Shown in pieces: positions 1 through 8,544 of a stretch of DNA of 64,000 nucleotides; position 1 is the first letter of the stretch, and each line of letters begins with the position of its first letter. Origin of the DNA: Bacteroidales bacterium. Its GTDB lineage: Bacteria; Bacteroidota; Bacteroidia; Bacteroidales; F082. The stretch covers positions 48,429 through 112,428 of the forward strand of contig JAFYNJ010000002.1 of assembly GCA_017549805.1 (NCBI GenBank). Reading direction: 5' to 3'. A model generated the notes under the pieces. That model did not search any database, was not told the DNA's origin, and saw only the letters and a list, made by a program, of their open reading frames with translations. The position numbers and the translations under genes were made by a program.

Positions 1-2
1 TT

Positions 3-1196
3 ACGTTGTCAATCATATTAAACCTCGGATTGTTGGCTTATTTCAAGTATGCCAACTTCTTCGTGGAGAACTATAACGCGTTGCTATCGGCTTTCGGAAC
101 AAATCCCGTGCGTTGGACAAAGGTGGTACTACCCATTGGCATCTCATTCTTTACCTTCCAAAAGATGAGTTACAGCATCGATGTGTATCGCAAGACTTCA
201 GCACCCTTGAAGAGCATTGCCGACTATGCGTTGTTCATCATGCTGTTTCCTCAGCTCATCGCAGGTCCCATCGTGCGCTACAACGAAGTGGCTAACCAGA
301 TTGTGGACCGCCGCGCCAACGAAACTTCCGACAATAGGATTCTTGGCTTTTATCGCTTTGTTATCGGTCTTTCTAAGAAAATGCTGATTGCCAATATCCT
401 GGCTGAATATGTCGATCAGGTGTTTGCCTTGCCAGCCTCCACTATTGGCATTGGCACTGCTTGGCTGGGCATCCTTGCCTATACTTTCCAAATCTATTTC
501 GACTTCTCCGGCTATAGCGATATGGCCATCGGCATCGGCAAGATGATTGGCTTCAAGTTTCCCGAGAATTTCAACAACCCTTACATCAGCAAAAGCGTGT
601 CGGAGTTTTGGAAACGCTGGCACATCACCCTGGGCAGTTGGATGATGGATTATCTCTACATCCCGCTTGGTGGCAATCGCAAGGGCAAAGGGCGCACCTA
701 CCTCAACCTATGGATTGTGTTCTTTCTCTCGGGGCTATGGCACGGTGCTGCGTGGAACTTCGTGGTTTGGGGTGCTTATCATGGGCTTTTCATCGTGATG
801 GACAAAATGTTTTGGCACAAGGCCAGCCAAAATATCGGTAAGCTTCCCCGAGTGCTCATCACATTTGTCATCGTGATGGTGGGTTGGGTGCTGTTCCGTG
901 CCGACACTCTGAGTTACGCCATTCAATACATCGGCTCGATGTTCGGCGCGTATGGCAATGCCCCTGTTGCTTTCAGCAATCCACAGTTTGTGACCACCTT
1001 AATCATCGCCGCATTCTTCTCCTTCTTTGGCCTGACCAAAGTCGGCAACCAGTGTTTGGACTTCTTCTTCAACAAAAAAGCATATAATACACGACAATAC
1101 ATCTTGGTGGGCATTCTCATGATCATACTATTAGTGCTCTCCGCTTCGTTCATCCTCAAAGGCAGTTTCAATCCCTTCATTTACTTTAGGTTCTGA
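3..1196 (+). CDS. MBOAT family O-acyltransferase (AlgI-like), 5' end cut by window edge
   Basis: Membrane-bound O-acyltransferase of the AlgI/PatA type, expected to pass acyl (usually acetyl) groups across the inner membrane onto an extracytoplasmic polysaccharide. The reading frame is open to the left edge, so the first helices are missing; AlgI proteins are usually about 470 residues and about 397 are seen here. The visible part is strongly hydrophobic with many helices. It carries the family's conserved His in the GLWHGAAWNF segment and the preceding ISKSVSEFWKRWHITL block. The stop overlaps the start of the next gene (TGATG), which encodes an AlgJ/AlgX-like partner, the usual pairing for alginate-type O-acetylation. 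The acceptor polymer cannot be told from sequence. Confidence 0.9.
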   Translation, partial: TLSIILNLGLLAYFKYANFFVENYNALLSAFGTNPVRWTKVVLPIGISFFTFQKMSYSIDVYRKTSAPLKSIADYALFIMLFPQLIAGPIVRYNEVANQIVDRRANETSDNRILGFYRFVIGLSKKMLIANILAEYVDQVFALPASTIGIGTAWLGILAYTFQIYFDFSGYSDMAIGIGKMIGFKFPENFNNPYISKSVSEFWKRWHITLGSWMMDYLYIPLGGNRKGKGRTYLNLWIVFFLSGLWHGAAWNFVVWGAYHGLFIVMDKMFWHKASQNIGKLPRVLITFVIVMVGWVLFRADTLSYAIQYIGSMFGAYGNAPVAFSNPQFVTTLIIAAFFSFFGLTKVGNQCLDFFFNKKAYNTRQYILVGILMIILLVLSASFILKGSFNPFIYFRF

Positions 1197-2545
1197 TGGA
1201 AAAGTTCAAGAAAATATGGTTCATCCTGCTGCTCGTGCTGCTCTTCCTGCCCATGTTGCAGTCGTTGTTCCATTTTGTGGAGGAAAAACCCTTGGACGGT
1301 GCCTTTGTGGAGACCCCGAAACCTGTGATTACGCTCAAGACGCTCTTTAATGAGAGCACCCAAGACTCGTTGATGACTTGGTGTACCGAACAATCAGGGT
1401 TCCGAAACAGCATGATTCGATTGAACAACCAATTGCTCTATTCGGCATTTGGCAAGATTTCCGCCATCGGTCCGGTAAAAGGCAAAAATGGCCAAACCTT
1501 TATTGAGGAATCCTATATCATCAGTTATACTGGCGAAACCTATATCGGTGAAGAGAAAATTGCCGTAACCGCCCATCAAATCAAGGTAATCCAAGAAATG
1601 CTCAAGGCAAAAGACATCACCTTGATCCCAGTTTTTGCCTTGGGCAAAGCCTCCTACTACCCCGAACTCATCCCCGACAAATACATCGCCAGGAGCCATG
1701 GCACCAACAACTATCAAGAATACCTGAAAGCCTTCAATCAGGAACAGGTCGAGATGATCGACTTCAACTGCTATTTCTGCGATAGGAGGGATCAGTTTGA
1801 CCACCCTCTATTCTGCGACTTAAGTGCACATTGGACGGTGTATGCTGCTTCTTTGGCCATGGATTCGCTGGTGTGCCGAATGGAGTCTGTCAACCATCAA
1901 CAGCAAGTCCACGCCTATATTGAAAGCTTCGACAACGATGGCCTGATAAACCAAGACGATGACTTGTATCGGATGATGAACATCATCTTCCCACTGCATC
2001 ACAACACCATTGACAATCCACACTTCGGCTATACTGAAGGCTATAAACCCAAGGTGTTGGCCATCGCCGATTCCTACTGGTGGACCGTCTGGGCTTGGAA
2101 TGTAGCACTTCCTGAAAACCTGTTTAGCAATGGCGGTTTCTGGTTTTATAACAAAACCATCTACCCAGAACGCACCCCCATCCAGAACGTGGACGCCATC
2201 GACTACAAGCAGGAAATTGAAAACCAAGAATTTGTCCTTTTGGTCTGCACCGAAGCCACCAATCATCTTTGGCCATACGGTTTCATTGAGCGTTATCTGA
2301 GCGCCTACGACGAAGTATTCAACTGGAAAAGCCCAGACCAGTATGACGCGGCAGACAGCATTTATGTCAATTACAGAAACGAGGAAATCCAACGAATCAT
2401 CGGACGTATCCAAGACACGCCGGAATGGCTGGAAAACGTTACCCAACAGGCAGAAGAAAAAGGCATCAGCCTTGAGCAATCGCTGTGGAACAATGCGGAA
2501 TACACCTACCGCACAAACATCCAACCCAAAGGCTTTGTGCGATGA
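1196..2545 (+). CDS. AlgJ/AlgX-like (DHHW-type) SGNH-fold acetylation protein
   Basis: 449 residues with an N-terminal signal anchor (about residues 7-25) followed by an extracytoplasmic domain. The segment CDLSAHWT matches the Asp-x-His part, and AIADSYWW the Ser block, of AlgJ/AlgX/DHHW SGNH-like domains. These take acetyl groups delivered by the MBOAT protein and place them on the polymer. The start overlaps the MBOAT stop, so the pair is almost certainly translationally coupled. The gene ends 3 bases from the 3' end of the convergent phosphotransferase gene. I infer a role in O-acylation of a surface polysaccharide; the assignment rests on the motifs and the neighbour, not on close similarity. 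Confidence 0.75.
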   Translation: MEKFKKIWFILLLVLLFLPMLQSLFHFVEEKPLDGAFVETPKPVITLKTLFNESTQDSLMTWCTEQSGFRNSMIRLNNQLLYSAFGKISAIGPVKGKNGQTFIEESYIISYTGETYIGEEKIAVTAHQIKVIQEMLKAKDITLIPVFALGKASYYPELIPDKYIARSHGTNNYQEYLKAFNQEQVEMIDFNCYFCDRRDQFDHPLFCDLSAHWTVYAASLAMDSLVCRMESVNHQQQVHAYIESFDNDGLINQDDDLYRMMNIIFPLHHNTIDNPHFGYTEGYKPKVLAIADSYWWTVWAWNVALPENLFSNGGFWFYNKTIYPERTPIQNVDAIDYKQEIENQEFVLLVCTEATNHLWPYGFIERYLSAYDEVFNWKSPDQYDAADSIYVNYRNEEIQRIIGRIQDTPEWLENVTQQAEEKGISLEQSLWNNAEYTYRTNIQPKGFVR

Positions 2546-2548
2546 TTC

Positions 2549-4564
2549 CTACGGCATCAGCACATCATGCTGCACCACAAAACGACTGACCAGCTCGAAA
2601 TCGTCCAATTCCACCTTGTATTGCTGAAATAGCTTATCATTGTCGATGGCATAGCCAATGATAAAAGGATCCAATTTGATCAGGGTGTTCCTGCTGATGT
2701 AATAATTGTCGCTCAGGTAATCGACCACATCGCGGTTGTTACGCATGAAAGCCAGCTTCCGGGTGTTTCTGTAGTCGGCCACGGTGTCGAACGAAGTGCC
2801 CAGCCAATGGCAATGGTCGTCAATGGCATAATCATAATTGGTGTGGAGATAAGCGTTGACCGAAGGCGTGACATCGAGATGCGAGACCACCGCCTCCATG
2901 GTCTTGGACTGTTTCACCAACGGTGAATAAACAATCAACGGGACGTTGTAATAACGCAAACCGACACCTGGAATTACCGGCGCCATGCGGTGATCCCCCG
3001 TGATCACAAAAACCGTATTGTCAAAATCAGGGCGGGAAGCATAATAGTCGAACAACTGCTTGATGCTTTGATCCAGGTAAAGGAAGCAGGCATAGATGTT
3101 GAGGTTTTTCATCACGTTGTCGCGTTCCTTTTCCGACAAGGCGAGGGTTTGCTCCAACATCGACAGCACTTGCTGTTCGTATGTCTCTATCCCATCTACC
3201 ACAAAAGGTTCGTGGGTGGTCAAGGTCAGATAGATGTCAGCATGGGGCCGTTGCTCATCTACAGTTTTTTTATGCTGGATGGCGCAATCAAACAGTTGGT
3301 CGTCGTCCAAGCCCCAGCGATAGTTTTCCGCCAAAAGCTTATAATGCGCGGAATCGTCCACCACCAGATTGGGCTCGAAAAGATAATCCACATGGTTTTC
3401 ACGCATGAACACGTCATAATGGTCGAAGTTCACGTCACCGCCATAATAAAAGGATGTGGTGAAGCCGTTACGCTCCATATCGAGCATCAGGGAATGGTGT
3501 CGCGGCATGGGCAGATTCCAAGTAAAGCCATGCCTGCCGTGCGGCGCAGAAGCAAATAACGAAGGAAGCACCCCGAAAGTACGTTCAGAGGTGGAGAAAC
3601 AATTGGGCCAAAACAAGCCTTCGGAAGCCAAACTGTCGAGGAAAGGCGTAAACGACAACATGGGATGGGTGACACCTGTCAAACGACGACCCAAACTCTC
3701 CACTACGATAAAGACCAGATTGGGCGGCAAGCCGTCGGAAGTGGGATTAAGAAATGACCCTAACACATCGGGATCATTGGCTTGGCGGTAAAAAGGATAG
3801 CCCGGATGGTCGTAGTTGAATTCAGGATGTAGGGCTTGATAGGCTTCCACTGCTTCGGCCGAGTAGGGATAGCTGTCGCCTTCGGCGTTGCGCTTCATCT
3901 CTTTCCGATAATCATTGATCTTGATCCAGGCGTATGACGGCTGGTTGACGGCAAGACAGAAGTCGTTGTGGTTGGCATACCGGCTCTCCTTACGGATCAT
4001 GTTAGGATAACGGACGAAGATGGTAACTAAGATGGCGATGCCCACGAAAAAGGCGTTATTCACGTCATTGCGAGCGAAACAAGCGCCACACAGTAATAAA
4101 ACCAACACCGGCACTCCCACCAGCAACACGAACCATAACACCTGCACCCACGAGAGCGAAGCCGACGAGAACACTGTTGTCTTGAGCTCTTCGAACGAAT
4201 AAACCAACACCACATGATCCAAAGGCATGCCGAGATTGCAATAATACTCCGCGAACAAAGCCGAAACCACCACATACAAGACTATCAACCCGATGAAGAT
4301 GCCTCGTGCCGTCCTGGGGAAAAACCAATGGATCAAGAAAAACGGGATCAGTCCGTAAGTCATGACACGGCACACCAACAGCAAGTCGAAAAGCCCACCC
4401 GATAGTATGGTGAAAAACTGGCTGAAGGCAACATCAAGCCGAAAATGGACCTCCAGGAAAAACCAAAGCCTCATGACGATCAGGCACAGTAGCAGCAAAA
4501 GGTTCAAACGAACCCATTGCCTCAACCCCTCTATCAACTTGTCTTTATTCATGGACGCCGACAA
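2549..4564 (-). CDS. LTA synthase-type sulfatase-fold phosphotransferase (paralog B)
   Basis: 671 residues. About five N-terminal membrane helices (residues 15-185) precede an extracytoplasmic alkaline-phosphatase/sulfatase-fold domain. The metal-binding and nucleophile regions are visible: FIVVESLG (Glu ligand), SERTFGVLPS (candidate catalytic Thr) and FVITGDHR (Asp-His ligands). This is the architecture of LtaS, OpgB and phosphoethanolamine transferases, which move phosphoglycerol or phosphoethanolamine from phospholipid to a glycan. The start overlaps the 3' end of the upstream paralog by 20 bases, indicating one transcript and a tandem duplication. Unlike its paralog, this copy has an unbroken frame. 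The acceptor is unknown. Confidence 0.85.
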   Translation of the reverse strand: MSASMNKDKLIEGLRQWVRLNLLLLLCLIVMRLWFFLEVHFRLDVAFSQFFTILSGGLFDLLLVCRVMTYGLIPFFLIHWFFPRTARGIFIGLIVLYVVVSALFAEYYCNLGMPLDHVVLVYSFEELKTTVFSSASLSWVQVLWFVLLVGVPVLVLLLCGACFARNDVNNAFFVGIAILVTIFVRYPNMIRKESRYANHNDFCLAVNQPSYAWIKINDYRKEMKRNAEGDSYPYSAEAVEAYQALHPEFNYDHPGYPFYRQANDPDVLGSFLNPTSDGLPPNLVFIVVESLGRRLTGVTHPMLSFTPFLDSLASEGLFWPNCFSTSERTFGVLPSLFASAPHGRHGFTWNLPMPRHHSLMLDMERNGFTTSFYYGGDVNFDHYDVFMRENHVDYLFEPNLVVDDSAHYKLLAENYRWGLDDDQLFDCAIQHKKTVDEQRPHADIYLTLTTHEPFVVDGIETYEQQVLSMLEQTLALSEKERDNVMKNLNIYACFLYLDQSIKQLFDYYASRPDFDNTVFVITGDHRMAPVIPGVGLRYYNVPLIVYSPLVKQSKTMEAVVSHLDVTPSVNAYLHTNYDYAIDDHCHWLGTSFDTVADYRNTRKLAFMRNNRDVVDYLSDNYYISRNTLIKLDPFIIGYAIDNDKLFQQYKVELDDFELVSRFVVQHDVLMP

Positions 4565-5681
4565 TTTGCAGATTGAAATTGGATATCAGGAATTCGATCT
4601 GGTCGCCGTTGACGAAATAGCACATCAACTTGTCACCATCGGCATAATGGACCAACGACTTGCTGAGCGACTGGGTCATCGTGAAATGTTGCCAACGGTC
4701 ATAATACTCGTACCAGTCGTAATTGACCATCAAGGTCTTGATGACCTCTCGGTTGCCGTCGGGATGATCCAAGGCATAACCCAAGGTAATCTTCTTGCCG
4801 CCATTTTCCTGCCAAGGAATATAAATGTCGAAATTGCAATACACGATGACCGACTCCAAGCTGTCATACACCGGCTCCATGAACAGGTTGAACGGATACA
4901 CGTTGTTTAGCTTGAAAGCGTTGGTTTTGTCGAGCGTATCGGCAGGTGACACTTGGGTGTGCAACAAAACATAGTTGACCGACTGGGTGCTGTCAACCGA
5001 CAGCAACAGGCATTGCTTATCCTCATCGAGCAATACCAAGGCATCGTTGTTCATCACATAGTCGTCCATGGCCTTGTAGTCGCTCATCAACTTGACCACC
5101 TTCTCCTCCTCCATCGGCGTAATGGTCAGCCGTTCGTTTTCATAGCCGAACTTGTAGATATTTCCTTCGTCATAGAAATAGTCCTTATAGACCATGTTGT
5201 CCATCTTGCGGGAGTTTTTCAGCTGGGGTGTGAAGGTGTTGGCACGGAAAGCAGGAGATACATCAAGACCCGTATTGATCCAGCTGACGATGTTAGGCGC
5301 TTTGACGCCATAGCAATTCTTCATCAAAGCCAAGAATGAGGGCGTGATATCACGATGCGCCACCATGGCTGGAAAACGATGCGGCTCCTTGAGCATGGGC
5401 GACCATATCACGAGCGGCACATGGTATTTGTCGAGTTCTTCCGACTGGGCATTAAAACAATGATCGCCCGTGATGACGAAGATGGTGTTTTCGTATTCCG
5501 GCATGTCGCGGTAAGCCGTAAAGAATTTCCTCAGACAATCGTCAAAGTACAGATAAGAGGCATACATTTCGTACTGTGAAGGCTGGATTTCGTCCAACTG
5601 GCCGCGCTGTTTCAGCTTGTTGATATAGGTCTGGGTGTATTGCTCCTTGTTGGGATAGTCAAAGGGATCGTGGGTGGTCAA
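4545..5681 (-). CDS. LTA synthase-type phosphotransferase (paralog A), 3' part in shifted frame
   Basis: Second half of a gene that begins at 6946. The open frame carries the rest of the sulfatase-fold domain, including FVITGDHCF (Asp-His metal ligands), plus a C-terminal extension of roughly 130 residues absent from paralog B. Its first Met (in TLTTHD) is internal to the conserved block YLTLTTHDPF, which paralog B has as YLTLTTHEPF, so this is not a natural start. The shift relative to the 5' part lies in a three-copy heptad repeat at 5704-5727. Adding one 7-bp unit gives an 802-codon frame; removing two gives 795. Either a phase-variable OFF state, a degraded gene or a consensus error. Confidence 0.75.
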   Translation of the reverse strand: MTTHDPFDYPNKEQYTQTYINKLKQRGQLDEIQPSQYEMYASYLYFDDCLRKFFTAYRDMPEYENTIFVITGDHCFNAQSEELDKYHVPLVIWSPMLKEPHRFPAMVAHRDITPSFLALMKNCYGVKAPNIVSWINTGLDVSPAFRANTFTPQLKNSRKMDNMVYKDYFYDEGNIYKFGYENERLTITPMEEEKVVKLMSDYKAMDDYVMNNDALVLLDEDKQCLLLSVDSTQSVNYVLLHTQVSPADTLDKTNAFKLNNVYPFNLFMEPVYDSLESVIVYCNFDIYIPWQENGGKKITLGYALDHPDGNREVIKTLMVNYDWYEYYDRWQHFTMTQSLSKSLVHYADGDKLMCYFVNGDQIEFLISNFNLQIVGVHE

Positions 5682-5683
5682 AG

Positions 5684-6946
5684 TCAGGTAGATGTCGAGC
5701 GTAGGTGAGAGGTGAGAGGTGAGAGGTTTCTTTTCTCGTTCAAGGATTCGGAAAAGAGGTATTCATCATAGAGACCCCAGGTGTTTTGCATCTCGGGAGG
5801 ATAGTTGCTGTGGTCGGGAAGGTAACCCTCCACGCCCAAGTCGTTCAGGAAGTAGCACATGTCGTCGAAACAAGTCCATCCACCATAGAAGAATGAAGGA
5901 TAATAGCCGTCGTTCTTTAGGATATCGATCAGGGAATGGAAGCGCGGACAGTTGGATGACTGCATGAAACCCCGTTTGCCGAAGGGAAGGCTGCCGAACA
6001 TGGTGGGAAGCACCGCAATGGTTCGCTGCGACGACGACATGCAGTTGAGCCAGCACAAACTCTGGTCGGCCAAAGAATCCAAGAAAGGCGTGGCTGATGG
6101 ATATTTGCAGTTGTAACCGCTGAACTCACGGCTCAAGCCTTCGGTGATGACAAACACCAAGTTGGGTTTTTTATCAGGATTCAAGTTGAAATAGGGCGAT
6201 AGAACATCGGGCGATTGGTCCACATGGGCAAAAGGATAGCGGTAATCTACGAAGTCGTCTTCGGGAAACATGGATTGGAACTCCAGGATGCGTCCTCGCT
6301 GTGCTTCCAGATCCTTCGGGTTGAAACGGTTAAACATGGCCTCCTTGTCGAACAGGCTCCTCCAGAAGAATTCCTGCTTGTTGCACATCACGCCGGACGG
6401 CATCTTCCAGCAGCACAATCCAGCAACGGCCAAGCCTAACCACACAAACAATCCCCATCGACCTATTTTCACAATATGGCGCGACACCACGAAGAACAAG
6501 ATGGGAATTCCCAATAAGCACACATAGCTCCACCACACAAAACTGCCCGTGGATTTGGAAATATAGATCAGCTCCTTGATGGAATAGTCAAAAAACACCT
6601 TGTCGAGCGGAATGTAAGCCGAGATGAAATACATGATCATCGCGTTGGATACCAATAACATCAAGGCTCCAATGACACGGAATGCCCATTTGGCCACATT
6701 CGGCGACCAGCGATGAAGCAAGAGATAAATCGGACAAAGAACCAATGCGAACTTGCTGAAAACAAGGATGTCGTAGCCAAATCCCTTCAAACACAGCAAA
6801 AAGTGCTTTCCAACTTCCTGATGGTAGTAGCCCAACACCACGGCCTCAAACACCCTGACCGCGAAACCGAACACCAACATCCAGAACAGGAAGTTCAGGA
6901 AACCCTGAATTCCACCTGTTTGCTTTTTGTCCCTATTGTTTTCCAT
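5684..6946 (-). CDS. LTA synthase-type phosphotransferase (paralog A), 5' part, frame broken by heptad repeat
   Basis: N-terminal membrane helices (about residues 15-190) followed by the first half of the sulfatase-fold domain: FVITEGLS (Glu ligand) and SSQRTIAVLP (candidate catalytic Thr). The frame enters the repeat array at 5704-5727, reads out LSPLTSHL and stops soon after, before the Asp-His metal ligands, so the product should be inactive. The ATG at 6946 is preferred over a TTG two codons upstream. The gene lies 11 bases after the acyltransferase stop in the same leftward operon. See the entry at 4545-5681 for the continuation and the finding on phase variation. Confidence 0.78.
   Translation of the reverse strand: MENNRDKKQTGGIQGFLNFLFWMLVFGFAVRVFEAVVLGYYHQEVGKHFLLCLKGFGYDILVFSKFALVLCPIYLLLHRWSPNVAKWAFRVIGALMLLVSNAMIMYFISAYIPLDKVFFDYSIKELIYISKSTGSFVWWSYVCLLGIPILFFVVSRHIVKIGRWGLFVWLGLAVAGLCCWKMPSGVMCNKQEFFWRSLFDKEAMFNRFNPKDLEAQRGRILEFQSMFPEDDFVDYRYPFAHVDQSPDVLSPYFNLNPDKKPNLVFVITEGLSREFSGYNCKYPSATPFLDSLADQSLCWLNCMSSSQRTIAVLPTMFGSLPFGKRGFMQSSNCPRFHSLIDILKNDGYYPSFFYGGWTCFDDMCYFLNDLGVEGYLPDHSNYPPEMQNTWGLYDEYLFSESLNEKRNLSPLTSHLRSTST
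5704..5727. repeat. heptad repeat array a (GGTGAGA x3), inside paralog A
   Basis: Three perfect tandem copies of GGTGAGA plus three bases of a fourth (CTCTCAC on the coding strand). None of the three frames through the array contains a stop. The gene's upstream and downstream frames differ by exactly the amount that +1 or -2 repeat units would correct. Confidence 0.95.
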
Positions 6947-6957
6947 GATCAAAGTAT

Positions 6958-8544
6958 TTAGTACAATATATCCACCTTGGCATTCTCAAAACGGGCATTG
7001 CCTTGTTGGTTGTTCCAAAAATAGATACTTAGTTTCTTTCCTTTCATGCTTTTATTGAAAGGACAAAGGATCTGCTCGTTGAACTCGAAGGTATTCATGT
7101 CTGTTGTGTGACAACTTGCAGGCAATTCAATCGACTTCCAAAAGACATTGGGTATAGACAGCACCAGCTGAGGCAAAGGAGCCGTGGGATCCAAACTGCA
7201 TACATCAACGGAACCTTTGACGGAAAGGGCAGAATAGCGCTGTTCCAACGGAACATTGACAAAAGTGGCGTAAACCATGTCGGTTTGAATGGTTCCTTCT
7301 GTATTGGATTCACCCGTAAAAACCAAAGGTTCGTCAAACTTGTTGAGGTTCTGGTAAATGAAATAACCGAAAACAAAGGCAAAAAACAACCCCAAGGTAA
7401 CGGCGCAAACGTTACTGATTATACGGGTCAAGCGATTTTCGCGAAGATGGATCCGATCCAACAAGGAAACTAAGAAGGTGTACAACGGCTTTGCCGCCAA
7501 GGCGATACCCCAAACCAGCAAGAAGAATAGCAAGCCTGAGGCCAGATGTCCCCAGGCACTTGTCATCGTATTGGCCCATTTCAGCACGGGAACCCTGAAA
7601 TAGCCATGAACGATGAACAGCATCATGGAGATACCGCCGAAATAGTGGAGAACGGAAAGTGGATAACGGAAAACTTTTTTCCATTTTCCGTTTTTTGCTT
7701 TCCAGGCCTGGGTGACAAACACGGTAATGACACAAAGCGACAGGAAAGTGAATGGATAGAATCCCGGGGCGAAGTTACCCCAAACAAACAACACCAAGGC
7801 CAACAACAACCACAGCCAATGGATTCGCTCGTCCTTGTTGAAAGCCAGCATCATGCCGAAACAGAACTCGGGCAGATGGCCAGGGGCGTTTTGCATAAGG
7901 ATGGTACCGTGATGAAGGTTGAGGTATTCGCGGAATAGAAATATCAAGCCGTATGAGACCGCCAACACTACCAAAAACGCTTTCCAACGCCATTTCTTGA
8001 TACAGCGGAACAGCAGCGGAAACAACAAGTACAACTGGAAAATCAATCCAAAAAACCACCAAGGACCGTTGATGCTCAGCCCAGAATTGGGAATCAGGGT
8101 GTGAATGAACAAGAACTTATATCCTATCTCACGCCACTCCCCTTGGTTAAACAACCTTCCGTTCATCACGAGGCAGCCCAACAAACAAACCACCACTCCA
8201 GTAATCAAGAGGGGATAGAGTTTCTTGAGTCGGTTGATCACAAACTCGCCCCACCCCTGCTCACGACGCAACATGGAGAGCGTCAGGCCCAAACCGGAGA
8301 CCATTACAAAAAGCTGCACGCCATAGTGCCCGAAATAACTGAAAAGGATGTTGACGAACTCGCCAGGCTGCTGGCCCAACAAATCAAAGAAGTTATGGAC
8401 CCTGGAGGGAGAAAAGTCGAACTCGTTTTCCCCTGGCGAAGGTGCCAGCCAATGAAAATAGTTGTGAAAGACGATGCACAGGATGGCAAAGCCTTTGATG
8501 ATGTCGGTATCGCGTTTCGTATAACTATTCAATGACAACTTCAT
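6958..8544 (-). CDS. acyltransferase family 3 membrane protein
   Basis: About 528 residues with some ten hydrophobic helices. The N-terminal block RDTDIIKGFAIL, followed by an IVFHNYFHW segment, is the hallmark of the acyltransferase 3 (OafA/NodX-type) family, where a His-containing helix supports acyl transfer to sugars. A C-terminal soluble region of roughly 120 residues follows the last helix. I chose the ATG at 8544 (MKLSLNSY) over an upstream TTG; it overlaps the GH16-like gene by 20 bases. A 7-bp-periodic stretch at 7644-7704 encodes the loop KNGKWKKVFRYPL between helices. Probably decorates the same surface polymer as its operon partners. Confidence 0.85.
   Translation of the reverse strand: MKLSLNSYTKRDTDIIKGFAILCIVFHNYFHWLAPSPGENEFDFSPSRVHNFFDLLGQQPGEFVNILFSYFGHYGVQLFVMVSGLGLTLSMLRREQGWGEFVINRLKKLYPLLITGVVVCLLGCLVMNGRLFNQGEWREIGYKFLFIHTLIPNSGLSINGPWWFFGLIFQLYLLFPLLFRCIKKWRWKAFLVVLAVSYGLIFLFREYLNLHHGTILMQNAPGHLPEFCFGMMLAFNKDERIHWLWLLLALVLFVWGNFAPGFYPFTFLSLCVITVFVTQAWKAKNGKWKKVFRYPLSVLHYFGGISMMLFIVHGYFRVPVLKWANTMTSAWGHLASGLLFFLLVWGIALAAKPLYTFLVSLLDRIHLRENRLTRIISNVCAVTLGLFFAFVFGYFIYQNLNKFDEPLVFTGESNTEGTIQTDMVYATFVNVPLEQRYSALSVKGSVDVCSLDPTAPLPQLVLSIPNVFWKSIELPASCHTTDMNTFEFNEQILCPFNKSMKGKKLSIYFWNNQQGNARFENAKVDILY
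7644..7704. repeat. heptad repeat array b, inside the acyltransferase gene
   Basis: Degenerate 7-bp-periodic tract whose left arm is purine-rich (units such as GGAAAGT and GGATAAC) and right arm pyrimidine-rich, so GGAAAA and TTTTCC can pair as a hairpin. It is read in frame as a cytoplasmic-type loop. Confidence 0.75.

Noticed and set aside
4545-6946. Calling paralog A a plain pseudogene
   Set aside because: The only visible defect is at a perfect heptad array, and both halves are otherwise intact with conserved motifs, so a switchable or mis-assembled gene is at least as likely.
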